Assembly (NCBI GenBank): GCA_963737285.1
Contig: CAVTRT010000003.1
Location: 682,001 to 746,000, forward strand
Origin: Trebonia sp963737285
Lineage (GTDB): Bacteria > Actinomycetota > Actinomycetes > Streptosporangiales > Streptosporangiaceae
DNA length: 64,000 nucleotides
Direction: 5' to 3'
Shown here: piece by piece, positions 18,309 through 27,087 of the stretch
Position numbering within the stretch: the stretch's first letter is position 1
Layout: each line of letters starts with the position of its first letter
The notes under the pieces: generated by a model
The model's database searches: none
The model's input: the letters and a program-made list of their open reading frames with translations, nothing else
What the model was told of the DNA's origin: nothing
Made by a program: the position numbers and the translations under genes

Positions 18309-20216
18309 TTACACGATGTTGCTCTCGGCTGGTTGCGGCTGCGGCGATGGCTTCTGCGGCCGGCTGCGGGCGTGGTCGAAGAGCCAGATGGCGATAGGAG
18401 ACATGCAGACGGTCAAGATGATGAAGGTCCAGGCGATCATCATGGGATAGGGCCGGTGCCTGCTGTACGCGATAGCCAGGATTACTATGGGCACGATTGC
18501 CCACATCAGCGAATACCGGAAAGTAAGCAGCCGGTCCGGGCTCGCCGATGATCCCTTGGCCGTGACGTTGAACGACAGCTTGCGGCGGAACACGACCTTG
18601 AGGAGGCTGCGGGCATATATAGGAGCGGTAAGCGCGGACACGAGCATCCCGGAAAGCCCCGACGATCCCGCTGGCTCGTGCGGGCTGACGTTGTGCCGTC
18701 GCATGAACCGGTAGAGCAGGAACTGCATGGTGGCTATGTCGACGTAATAGGTCAGCCACCAGCCCTCGTCCGTGCGCAGGCTGCTGATCCCGAACCCGAG
18801 GTAGCAGGCGCTGATGGTTATGCCCAGTATCCAGCCGATGGCAACGGATGGATAATACGTCAGCATCATGAAGTAGTGCAGCATGGCGCCAGGCCGGAGC
18901 CTGACGCCCACCCGCCAGACCTGCCGGAGTATGGCGTCAAACGTTCCCGCCGACCAGCGGGTCTGCTGCCCGAAGAACTCCGTCCACGAGGACGGCCCTT
19001 CGCCGACCGAGACAAGGTCAGGGGTGTAGACCGACCTCCATTTCCGGCCTGTTGCCGGGTTCCTGGTCGCATGGATCCGAAGGCTCGTCGCCATGTCCTC
19101 GGTAATGGAGTCGACGTATCCCTTCTTGATGGCACTGGTTCGCACCGCCGCGTTCGTTCCCACGAGCATCGGACACCCACGGCGATTGCCTGCCCGCTGG
19201 ATAACGCTGTGGAACAGGTACTGGGCCGACTCGGCCCAGCGGGTGATCCGGTCCTGCTGGTTGCCGTAGAATTGCGGCCCGACCGCGAATGCCACATCCG
19301 GGTCACGGAAATACCCGAGCAGGCGCTCGGCCATGATCGGCATCGGAACGTGATCGGTATCCACGAACATGACGATGTCGTAATCGCCAGCGTGCTCCCA
19401 GAGCCAGCGGTTGTGATTCCCGTGCTTGGTCTTGTTGGCGAAAGTTCCGGAGTCGAAGTCTAGGTACCCCCGCCCCTTCCGGGTGAAGTGACGGGCACCC
19501 ACCCGCCTGCACATCGCCTTGACCTCGTCGGAGTCACCCTCATCAAGCAGCCACACGTCCAGTTTTCCGTCGTAAACGATGGCCGTGGCCGCCCTCAGTG
19601 TCCGCTCTGCCATCTCGATCGGCTCCTTGTCGGGGACGATTGTGGTGAGGAAGGCAACCCGGAACCGGGCATCGGGTTCCACTGGAATGGGATCGCGGGC
19701 CACCAGGCATGCCCTGGAGACCGTCAGCACGTTAGTCAGCAGGAACAATTGCATGACGATTGATCCCACTGCCATGCCCGCGAGCAACAAGATGTAGGCG
19801 TCGGTCCGGACCGGTCCGATCCCCGCCTGCCACAGCCAGCCGTTGAGATCGGGGTACTGCGACTGGAAGATGAGCCAGTAAATGAACCGGACGTCAAGTG
19901 CCACGAGCACGAGGGCGATGAGCCTGGTCGTTAGCCATTCACGCCCGCTGCGATGTATGCCGCGATACTGGACCCGGTAAGGCTCATCCGGACTGGGCCG
20001 GCTCAGTGGGCCGGCCAGGTTAGTGTACTGCTTGTAGTCATAACCCGAGTCGGCCAGTCCGATGTCGACCGGGGCGCGGACGCCGCCGACGGTCATGTAC
20101 CGCAGGGCGTGAGCGGAATTCGGCAGGTCCGGGTCAACGACGGGAAACGGGAGCGCTGGCTGGGAACCCTCTTCTCGGGGGGACAACCCAGCGAAGGGTT
20201 CCTGAAGGGCCGACAT
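18309..20216 (-). CDS. cslA: cellulose synthase-like glycosyltransferase CslA
   Basis: A 635-residue processive GT2 glycosyltransferase. Two helices precede the catalytic domain (about 97-118 and 140-163) and about four follow it. The catalytic motifs are complete: LLDEGDSD (223-230), MFVDTDHV (283-290) for the DxD motif, ITEDMATS (371-378) for the catalytic TED, and GQQTRWS (416-422). CslA makes a beta-glucan at growing hyphal tips in Streptomyces, working with GlxA and the GH6 protein encoded downstream. The start ATG 20216 has AGGAGAGGG at a good distance. It is the first gene of the three-gene minus-strand operon. Confidence 0.92.
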   Translation of the reverse strand: MSALQEPFAGLSPREEGSQPALPFPVVDPDLPNSAHALRYMTVGGVRAPVDIGLADSGYDYKQYTNLAGPLSRPSPDEPYRVQYRGIHRSGREWLTTRLIALVLVALDVRFIYWLIFQSQYPDLNGWLWQAGIGPVRTDAYILLLAGMAVGSIVMQLFLLTNVLTVSRACLVARDPIPVEPDARFRVAFLTTIVPDKEPIEMAERTLRAATAIVYDGKLDVWLLDEGDSDEVKAMCRRVGARHFTRKGRGYLDFDSGTFANKTKHGNHNRWLWEHAGDYDIVMFVDTDHVPMPIMAERLLGYFRDPDVAFAVGPQFYGNQQDRITRWAESAQYLFHSVIQRAGNRRGCPMLVGTNAAVRTSAIKKGYVDSITEDMATSLRIHATRNPATGRKWRSVYTPDLVSVGEGPSSWTEFFGQQTRWSAGTFDAILRQVWRVGVRLRPGAMLHYFMMLTYYPSVAIGWILGITISACYLGFGISSLRTDEGWWLTYYVDIATMQFLLYRFMRRHNVSPHEPAGSSGLSGMLVSALTAPIYARSLLKVVFRRKLSFNVTAKGSSASPDRLLTFRYSLMWAIVPIVILAIAYSRHRPYPMMIAWTFIILTVCMSPIAIWLFDHARSRPQKPSPQPQPAESNIV

Positions 20217-20665
20217 GCTTTCCCTCTCCTAGTGGAAAATCTGGTAGCTGCCCTTATCTAGTCCCGGTTTACAGGATATGTCGGTTTTCTGCTTAGATCA
20301 TCGGTAAAAGCCCTGTTACCGTCGCGTGGCGCCCATCTCCTGCCGCGCTTTTCTTGCGGCGCTGACGTGACCCTTAAATGACAAGTGCCGCACCTGGTCT
20401 CCGGTGTCGATATGCCCCCCGAGTATCACGTTCCGGAATCATAAAGGTCAAGATATTATTACGCCCGCTATCCGAGTCCCATAAAAAACATAACACGCAC
20501 AAATTATGGCGTCTTAGGGCCTTATGTCATGATGGGCTTTTGGATAGCCTCAATCATTTCGGCGGCTTGAGGTCTGGATGTTGACGCGGACGCCGCCAGT
20601 CTCGGCGACGGCGTGCTCGCGGTGCGTCGCGCCACCCTTACTGCCGGGCGGCGCGCGGGCGTCCT
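20217..20665. other. AT-richer intergenic region upstream of cslA
   Basis: This 449-bp stretch separates cslA from the oxidoreductase gene, both on the minus strand, and holds no convincing gene. It is clearly less GC-rich than its surroundings (for example around 20440-20570). It must contain the cslA operon promoter. A minus-strand -10-like CTAGATAAG lies close to the cslA ribosome-binding site, but I cannot define a -35. No riboswitch-like structure or terminator is evident by eye. Confidence 0.4.
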
Positions 20666-22514
20666 TTAGCCTTGCACGGTCACCTGGACTGACGGGTAGC
20701 CGGAGGCGCCGTTGGGGGCCACGTCGGCGATCACGGAGGTCTGCGTGTATCCCGTCTTGTCGGTCGCCCGGGCCGAGATCGTGTGGTTGCCGTGAGTGGG
20801 GCTCGTCCACTCCCAGGTCCACTGCCGCCACGCGTCGATGTCGGGCACTGGCGCGAGCGTCGCCTCATTCCACGGACCATTGTCCACCTGGACCTCGACG
20901 GCGGCGACGCCCTTGTGCTGCGCCCACGCAACCCCGGCCACGGTGACCGGGCCGGGGCCGACAGGCGAGTTGCCGGTCGGGACGTCGATCCGGGACTCGG
21001 TCTTGATCGGGCCCTGCTGCGCCCAGCCTTGCTGCGTCCAGTACGCCTGCGACTGCGCGAACGTCGTCACCTCGATGTCGGTCACCCACTTGCACGCCGA
21101 CACGTAGCCGTACAGTCCCGGCACCACCAGCCGCGCCGGGAACCCGTGGGCGACAGGCAGCGCCGTACCGTTCATGGCCACGGCGACCAGCGCGTCCCGG
21201 CCGTCCATCACCACCGCCAGCGGCGTCCCCGACGTGAACCCGTCCACCGACGTGCACAGCAGCTCGTCAGCGCCGGCCAGCGGCCCCGCCTCGCGCAGCA
21301 GCGACGCCAGCGACGCGCCCAGCCACTTCGCGTTCCCGACGTAGGGGCCGCCGACCGGGTTGGAGACGCAGCACAGCGTGATGTAATCCTCGATCAGCGG
21401 CCGTCGCAGCAGCTCATCGAAGGTGATCGTGACCTCGCGCCGCACCATCCCGTGGATCCGTAGCTTCCACCCCACCGGGGAGACCTGGGGCAGGACCAGC
21501 GCGGTGTCCACCCGGTAGAACTGGCCGTTTGGTGTGATGTATGAGCTCAGCCCAGCGACCTTCGGGTTGATCCCGGCCGGCAGCGGCGGTGCCGGGACCG
21601 CTGGAGCCGGGAACCGGATAGCCGACCGGGCGGCGCTCACGTTCTGCCTGGTGGACGCCTCTCGTCCGAGGTACTCGCCGCCCGCCGCCGCGGCCAGCGA
21701 CAGCCCCGCCGTCCACAGGAAGGCCCGGCGGCCTGCCGCGGGCAGGAGGCCGGCTGGCCAGGGCCGGGAGCACGGGACTCCCGGACCTGGCCAGCGTCTG
21801 CCGCGCCTGAGCGTGACTGTCCCGCCGGGATGGAGGCCGCCGGAGCCGCCTCGGCACCGGTGCCCGGCCCGCCCGCGATCCACCCCATCTCGCCGGTCTC
21901 GGCTGGCTCGTCCCTCGTCGCCGGGCCCCGGCCCCGGCTCGCGTGCCTGCGGCCAGCTGGTCGCTGGCAGGCAGGGGGCTGCCAGTACCGGTGCCACTGA
22001 AGTCGACGGGCGGCAGTGGCGCGGTGGCGGCCCGCTGCGCTGCTTGCGTGGCGGCGGCCTCGGTGGCGGTCTTCACCAGCATGGCCAGGGCGACCGCCCC
22101 GCCGCATGCGCCAATGAGCGTCGGCCAGGTCCATGATGGCGTCGAATCCGGGCGGGTGACCACGGCCGCTAGCCCGATCGCGGTGAAGACGGCAAGTCCC
22201 GCCATGCCGTACGCCAGCCGTCGCATGGCCACGATCCCGATCACGGCCGCGAACGCGAACAGCAGCACGAGGACGCCGCCGACCAGGAAGGCCTTGTCGT
22301 TCGTCCCGAACGTCGAGGTGGCCCAGTCTTTCACCGGCAGCGGCGTGCTGCCGATCACGCACTGACCGACAGCGACCACCGGAGACGCTTGCGGCGTCGT
22401 CAGCCCGGCGATCAGCTGGGCGACGCCCATCGAGGCCGCCGCAGTGATCAGCCCCGAGATCGCGCCAGTCCCCTTGCCAGGGCGGCTGGCGCTGCGCCTA
22501 AGTCCGTTCGTCAT
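20666..22514 (-). pseudogene. membrane-anchored molybdopterin oxidoreductase, frameshifted
   Basis: Two frames together look like one protein. The 5' part (from ATG 22514) starts MTNGLRRSASRPGKG and has four membrane helices with a conserved loop. The 3' part carries a twin-Arg-like RRAFLWTAGL segment, then a sulfite-oxidase/YedY-type molybdopterin domain: the Mo-binding Cys in YITLCCVSNPVGG, DGFTSGTPL, VAHGFPARLVVPGLYGY and KWVTDIEV, followed by a Mo-Co dimerisation domain to VQVTVQG. The join lies in the low-complexity linker between about 21700 and 21960. A middle piece reads best in the third frame, so one or two indels are implied. The likely role is a periplasmic reductase or oxidase; the substrate is unknown. 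Confidence 0.75.
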
Positions 22515-22626
22515 GCGGGGGTAGTCCGTTTTCGGTCGGATGTCGTTACATGAGTTACGCTACCGGCGGGCCGGCGGATTGGCCGTGTGACTCAAATCGC
22601 CTTTTGATCACGCTTCGTGGCTTCGC

Positions 22627-22766
22627 TCACGTGTCGTCGTCGAAGGACCACCGGGTCGCTGACCCGGTACTGTGCTGGCCCAGGGGGCGACCCCCTGGAA
22701 CCCCCGCTGGGCGCTGGGCGCGGGTCACGTGTCGTCGTCGAAGGACCACCGGGTCGCCGACCCGGT
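22627..22766. repeat. 42-bp direct repeat duplicating a gene's 3' end
   Basis: The 42 bases at 22725-22766, which encode the stop and last 13 codons of the PPOX-fold gene, recur at 22627-22668 with one mismatch. The copies are 98 bp apart start to start. Between them lies a GC-rich imperfect inverted segment (22681-22697, GGGGGCGACCCCC core). No gene is visible in the 210 bp between the oxidoreductase start and the PPOX stop. Confidence 0.8.
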
Positions 22767-23231
22767 GAAGTCGCTGCGCAGCATGGAGAAGACGCGCTGC
22801 GGGCGGACGGCGATCGTGGCGTTCTTCTCGGGGTCGAGGAAGTCGAGCGTGATGTCGCTGTGGTACTTGGCGTTCATCAGGTCCACGACGCGCTGGATGG
22901 CGGGAGTGTCCGAGACGATCCGCGCGGTGCCCTCGATGATCACCGGGTCAGAGGCATCCTCGGTACTCACGCAGCAGCGTGGGTCAGCGGACAGGTTACG
23001 GACCTTTCGCGACTGTGTGGCACTGGTAAACCACAATGTGCTATCGTCCCAGGTGCCCCATACTGGCATAGTGTGCGGGCGACCGTCCGGCCAGGTGCTC
23101 ACCACCCAGTAGTGCCGGGCGGCGGTCAGCCGCTCGGCGGCCCAGGACCAGTGGAGGAGCCCGCTTCCCTGGTCTGCCCCGGCGACGTCATATCCGGGCA
23201 TGTAGGGTCTGCTGACCCGAGGGATCTCCAT
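22725..23231 (-). CDS. pyridoxamine 5'-phosphate oxidase-fold protein
   Basis: A 168-residue split-barrel flavoprotein of the PPOX family. Typical segments are HYWVVSTWPDGRPHTMPVWG, LWFTSATQSRKVRNLSADPR and VIIEGTARIVSD, which form the FMN- or F420-binding barrel. Many actinobacterial members are F420-dependent reductases acting on quinones or small aromatic compounds; the cofactor cannot be decided here. The start is ATG 23231. It is divergent from the zinc-ribbon gene. The last codons lie in a direct repeat that is duplicated just downstream. Confidence 0.8.
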   Translation of the reverse strand: MEIPRVSRPYMPGYDVAGADQGSGLLHWSWAAERLTAARHYWVVSTWPDGRPHTMPVWGTWDDSTLWFTSATQSRKVRNLSADPRCCVSTEDASDPVIIEGTARIVSDTPAIQRVVDLMNAKYHSDITLDFLDPEKNATIAVRPQRVFSMLRSDFTGSATRWSFDDDT

Positions 23232-23317
23232 GACAGGTGTCTACCACTCCGCGACCCATGGCGTCGCGACAACAGCGCCGCGACAACCAGTGCCGGCAGG
23301 GACTAACGTTGGGCATC

Positions 23318-24061
23318 GTGAAGGCATCTCCCGAGGCGCAGCTGCGGCTGCTCGAACTAGCCGACCTTGACACCGAGCTCGCCCGCCAGGACCACCGGCG
23401 GCGGACGGTTCCCGAGATCGCGGAGCTGGACAATCTCGCCGGCCGTGCGACAAGGGCGCGCGACGCGCTGGTGGCGGCCGAGACCCAGCTCAGTGACCTG
23501 GGCCGTGAGCAGGAACGGGCCGAGCGCGACGTCGACCAGGTCCGCGCGCGGATCAGCAAGGATCAGGACCGGCTCGACGGTGGCAGCGTGTCCTCTGCCA
23601 AGGAGCTGGAGTCGCTGCAGTCTGAGGTGGTATCGCTCAAGCGCCGCCAGGGTGACCTGGAAGAGGGCGTCCTTGAGCTGATGGAGCGAATGGAGGACCT
23701 GACCGCCCTCCGCAACGAGTCCAGGGCTGAGCGCGACACGGTGGACGCCGAGATCGCCGCCGCGACGGCACGACGGGACGCGACGCTGGCCGAGATCACG
23801 GAGGCGGCGGGGAAGGCCACGCAGGCCAGGGACGCCGTGACGGCCGGCATGCCGGCCGACTTGCTGGCACTGTACGACAAGGTACGCGCGGCCGTCGGCG
23901 CGCCGTCGGCCGCGATGCTGCGCCGGGGCCGTTGCGATGGCTGCCGGGAGTCGCTGTCCATGGCCGAGCTCAACGAGATCCGTGCCGCGGCACCGGACGA
24001 GGTCATCCGGCACGAAGAGTGCCGCCGAATCCTTATTCGCACATCTGAGTCCGGACTGTAA
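23318..24061 (+). CDS. C4-type zinc-ribbon coiled-coil protein (COG1579-like)
   Basis: Starting at GTG 23318 the product (247 aa) reads MKASPEAQLRLLELADLDTE, then forms a long antiparallel coiled coil (about residues 20-175), then a zinc ribbon with GRCDGCRESL and HEECRRI (two Cys pairs, one spaced C-x2-C and the later including the C of EEC). This is the architecture of the widespread actinobacterial COG1579/zinc-ribbon family, a likely nucleic-acid-binding or scaffold protein of unclear function. In-frame starts further upstream overlap the divergent PPOX gene and add unlikely sequence. The Wzm-like permease gene follows 48 bp downstream. Confidence 0.8.
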   Translation: MKASPEAQLRLLELADLDTELARQDHRRRTVPEIAELDNLAGRATRARDALVAAETQLSDLGREQERAERDVDQVRARISKDQDRLDGGSVSSAKELESLQSEVVSLKRRQGDLEEGVLELMERMEDLTALRNESRAERDTVDAEIAAATARRDATLAEITEAAGKATQARDAVTAGMPADLLALYDKVRAAVGAPSAAMLRRGRCDGCRESLSMAELNEIRAAAPDEVIRHEECRRILIRTSESGL

Positions 24062-24094
24062 TCGTAACTGGCCGTTATACCCAGCATCGTTCAA

Positions 24095-24100
24095 TAGACT
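24095..24100 (+). promoter_or_regulatory. -10 hexamer of the Wzm-like gene, likely leaderless
   Basis: TAGACT lies 8 nt before the GTG start at 24109, so transcription would begin at or next to the start codon. No Shine-Dalgarno sequence is present between them. No good -35 hexamer is visible at normal spacing. Confidence 0.4.
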
Positions 24101-24108
24101 CAACCGCC

Positions 24109-25188
24109 GTGGACGAACGTGGCAAGATCAGCGCCCCTGGTGCCCTGTCCGAGGGCGCTTTCATCACGGCCGACGCGCCCGTGCTGCCCGATGAGCCGCT
24201 CGCCGACCTGGCGGCGCGCTACAAGCTGAAGCTCAGCGGCGCCCGGCCGTCACTGCGGGAGTACGTGATGTCGCTGTGGGGGCGGCGCCACTTCATCGTG
24301 GGGTACGCCACCGCGCGGAACGTGTCGATGTACACCGACGCGAAGCTCGGCCAGCTGTGGCAGGTGCTCACGCCGCTGCTGAACGCGGGCGTGTACTACC
24401 TGATCTTCGGCATCCTGTTCGAGCAGCAACGAGGCGTGCAGCACTACCCGGCGTTCCTGGTCGCGGGGGTGTTCGTCTTCGCGTTCACCGAGCGGTCGAT
24501 CGTCACCGCCTCCACCGTGATGCGGGTCAACCTGCAGCTCATTCGCGCGCTGTACTTCCCGCGCGCGGCGCTGCCGCTGGCCTACGTGATCGTCGAGCTC
24601 CAGCAGATGTGCGTCGGCATGGTGGTGCTGTTCGTCATCGAGCTGGGCAGCGGCGAGCCACTGACCTGGTACTGGTTCCTGCTGATCCCGGCGGTCGTCC
24701 TGCAGGCGCTGTTCAACGTCGGGGCGGCCCTGATCGTCGCCCGGATGGGCGGCAGCCTCGCCGACGTCAGCGAGCTGATCCCGTTCTTCCTGCGGATCAC
24801 CAGGTACTTCTGCGGCGTCATGTACGTGGTCACAACGCTGCCCATCCAGAACCTGCCCACCTGGGTGGGGAAGGTCCTGACCCTCAACCCGCCGGCGGTG
24901 TTCATCTCGCTGGTCCGGGTTGCCCTGATGCAGACCTACCGGGTGGACTCGCCCGGCAACGCGCCGTTCAGCGCTCGAGCGTGCGCGCTGTTCAAGGCCG
25001 ATCCGGGCGGCAAGCACCTGTCGGCGGCGACCCGCACGCTGATACCGAACATCCCGCTGCAGGCCAGCTGTCACGCCATCGTGACCAACCCTGATCTGTG
25101 GCTCGCCGCCGTCTGCTGGGGCGTGGGCTTCTTCGTCGTCGGCCTGATCTTCTTCTGGCAGGCCGAGCACGTCTACGGCCGCGGCTGA
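24109..25188 (+). CDS. ABC-2 polysaccharide export permease (Wzm-like)
   Basis: A 359-residue ABC-2 permease with six membrane helices. The N-terminal amphipathic region is followed by the conserved RNVSMYTDAKLGQLWQVL segment typical of Wzm/TagG O-antigen and teichoic-acid exporters, then FGILFEQQRG, YFPRAALPLAYV and LNPPAVFISLVR. A periplasmic insertion with two Cys (about residues 290-325, containing CALFKADPGGKH) lies before the last helix. The matching ATPase (Wzt) is not in this window, so it must be elsewhere. The gene opens a polysaccharide locus and likely exports its product. Confidence 0.85.
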   Translation: MDERGKISAPGALSEGAFITADAPVLPDEPLADLAARYKLKLSGARPSLREYVMSLWGRRHFIVGYATARNVSMYTDAKLGQLWQVLTPLLNAGVYYLIFGILFEQQRGVQHYPAFLVAGVFVFAFTERSIVTASTVMRVNLQLIRALYFPRAALPLAYVIVELQQMCVGMVVLFVIELGSGEPLTWYWFLLIPAVVLQALFNVGAALIVARMGGSLADVSELIPFFLRITRYFCGVMYVVTTLPIQNLPTWVGKVLTLNPPAVFISLVRVALMQTYRVDSPGNAPFSARACALFKADPGGKHLSAATRTLIPNIPLQASCHAIVTNPDLWLAAVCWGVGFFVVGLIFFWQAEHVYGRG

Positions 25189-25237
25189 CACCCGCGGCCA
25201 CGCCGCGCCGCCGAGATCATGATTTGAATGCGCCGTG

Positions 25238-25309
25238 ATAACAGCAAGAAGCGACCCGGGTAGCTCATAACAGCAACAAGCGGGGCGGGGCGGGGCGGGG
25301 CGGGCGGGC
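25238..25309. repeat. short direct repeat and GGGGC tract at a gene's 3' end
   Basis: ATAACAGCAAGAAGCG (25238-25253) recurs as ATAACAGCAACAAGCG (25267-25282). The second copy encodes the last codons of the asparagine-synthase-like gene. It is followed by four GGGGC units and two GGGC units (25282-25309), a run able to form a G-quadruplex on the plus strand. In the gene this tract encodes a Pro/Arg-rich tail. Confidence 0.7.
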
Positions 25310-27067
25310 ATCTGGTGAGGCAGCGGCAGGCGTTAATTCCACGCTGAGGAAGGGGGCCTCGGCGCGGGCATTGCGGTAGTCGCCGGAGGCCAGGCAGGCC
25401 ATGGTGGCCAGTCCCCAGACGGTGGCCCGGTCGGCGTGCGGCAAGGCGAGAGCCTTCTCGGCGGCAGTCGCGCTGATGACGTCGAACAGGCTGCTGGTCG
25501 AGCCGAGGTCCATCGTGTAGTCACGCAGGAACCGAGCGACCTGATCGCCGTACTGGCGTCGCCAGTCGAACGTGGATGGCACCGCGCCCTTGGCGGGCTT
25601 GCCCGCGTACGGGATATCGGCGAGGTCCGGGCGCAGGGCGCGGAGCACCGCGGCCGGCAAGGCCCCGCTGACGCGGTCGGCGAGCGGCACCTGCCGCGCC
25701 GCGCGGACCACGCCGTCATCGAACAGCGGCTGCACGAGGTTCTCGCGAAGCAGGTATGCCTGCCGGGCGGCTGCCGACCAGCGGCCCGCCCGGTTCACCA
25801 GGTAGAAGTCATCGAGCGCCTGCAGCGGGCCGTGGGCCAGCGCGGCCGCGCTCCACGGGGTCAGGCTGGCCAGGTACCGGGTGGCCGGGCCGGGGCGCAG
25901 CAGGGGCACGTGCCGGGCCGTCAGGCGGCGCAGTAGCTCGGTGGCCCGGGCCGCGCGCTTGACGGAGGCGACGGCCCCGGCGGCGGGCTGGCCAGCGCCC
26001 GCCGTCTCCGCGTAGCCGCCGCGCAGCAGCTCCCCGCCGTGGCCGCCAGCCGTGACCACGGACGAGGGAAAGTGATCAGGGCGGCCCACGTTCTCGAACG
26101 CCGACAGCATCCCGTCCGCCACCAAGACCGTGGCCCGGATCCGGGTCACCACGTCGATCTTCGCCTCGGGGCTGGCCGGCTCCCGTACCACGTGCTCGAT
26201 GCGCAGCCGCCGGGCGATCTCGGCCGCCACGGTCACGTCCGGGTGCGCGGCGAAGCCATGAGTTTTCGCGCGGACCGGCACTCCCGCCGCCACTAGCGCG
26301 GCGACGATCAGCCGGCTGTCCTTGCCGCCGGTGAGGCTCAGCTCGACAGGCTCGGTCAGCGCCCGCAACGGCGACACCGCCGCGACGAGCGCCGCCGCGA
26401 CGTTGCCCGGGCCCGCGACGTTGCCCGGGCCCGCGACATTGCCCGAGACCGCCGGGAAGTAGCCGCCGAGGCCGTCGCCGGCAGGCCCGCCCGTGTCCGG
26501 CCCGAGGACCAGCTTGCACGCCCGGACCTCGGCCGAGATCCCGCCATCGAGCGCCCGGATCCCGGCGAACGGGGTTGCCGCGCCGATCGGGAAGCCGGGG
26601 CCGCCGAGCAGGGCGCAGGAGTGCATCGGGTCATGGTGGGCGAGCCTGCCCGCCACGGCCGCCGCCCACATGGCCCGGTCGCAGAGGATCACCGCGTCTG
26701 GCATCTCGGCCGTATACACCGGGTCGACCCTGGTCAGCGAGGTACGGGCGCGCAGCGGGGCGCCCAGCCCGTCAGACGGGTCCACCCAGATGGTCCCCGC
26801 CCGGGACTGGGGAGTCCGCAGGCTGCCCACGTCGCTTCCGGTGGAACCGGGAGCAGCCGCGGAGCCGGCGCTCGCCGGACCTGCGCTGCCCGCATGCTGG
26901 TCTTCTGCTCCCCAGTACAGCATCGCCACCCGGCCATCGGGCGACCTCCACACGAGCGTCGCCGGGCCGGGGATCGGCATCACGCGCGGGTCGGTCGACC
27001 GCGCGCGCTCAGCCAGCGCCGCGCACTGCTGCGCGCTGGCGGCACTGATCGCGAGGGTGAAGAACAT
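25265..27067 (-). CDS. asparagine synthase-like (PP-loop) protein
   Basis: From ATG 27067 (GGGAGA ribosome site, 20-bp gap to the upstream gene) the product has 600 residues. The centre carries an ATP-pyrophosphatase PP-loop, LSLTGGKDSR (about 244-252), and a second conserved region with GGHGGELLRGGY and AGKPAKGAVPSTFDW, as in asparagine synthetase C domains. No N-terminal Cys-2 glutaminase is seen, so glutamine use is unlikely. A Gly/Ala-rich stretch holds three repeats of NVAGPG (about 210-222). Such proteins occur in cell-wall glycan and capsule loci, where they may amidate sugar acids; here that would suit the UDP-ManNAcA genes nearby, but this is inference. The C-terminus is a low-complexity Pro/Arg/Leu tail. 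Confidence 0.7.
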   Translation of the reverse strand: MFFTLAISAASAQQCAALAERARSTDPRVMPIPGPATLVWRSPDGRVAMLYWGAEDQHAGSAGPASAGSAAAPGSTGSDVGSLRTPQSRAGTIWVDPSDGLGAPLRARTSLTRVDPVYTAEMPDAVILCDRAMWAAAVAGRLAHHDPMHSCALLGGPGFPIGAATPFAGIRALDGGISAEVRACKLVLGPDTGGPAGDGLGGYFPAVSGNVAGPGNVAGPGNVAAALVAAVSPLRALTEPVELSLTGGKDSRLIVAALVAAGVPVRAKTHGFAAHPDVTVAAEIARRLRIEHVVREPASPEAKIDVVTRIRATVLVADGMLSAFENVGRPDHFPSSVVTAGGHGGELLRGGYAETAGAGQPAAGAVASVKRAARATELLRRLTARHVPLLRPGPATRYLASLTPWSAAALAHGPLQALDDFYLVNRAGRWSAAARQAYLLRENLVQPLFDDGVVRAARQVPLADRVSGALPAAVLRALRPDLADIPYAGKPAKGAVPSTFDWRRQYGDQVARFLRDYTMDLGSTSSLFDVISATAAEKALALPHADRATVWGLATMACLASGDYRNARAEAPFLSVELTPAAASPDARPPRPAPPRLLLL

Positions 27068-27087
27068 GGTGCTCTCCCGCCGCTTCG

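Noticed and set aside
17119..18759. Long minus-strand frame overlapping glxA and the end of cslA
   Set aside because: It reads the same strand as glxA in another frame and has only low-complexity Arg/His/Pro sequence.
25282..25309. GGGGC tract as a regulatory G-quadruplex
   Set aside because: It encodes the tail of a gene and lies at its 3' end; without data the regulatory reading is not supported, so it is listed only as a repeat.
24250..25311. Long minus-strand frame opposite the Wzm-like permease
   Set aside because: It is an antisense shadow of a well-supported membrane protein; its composition is His/Gln/Arg-rich with no family motif.
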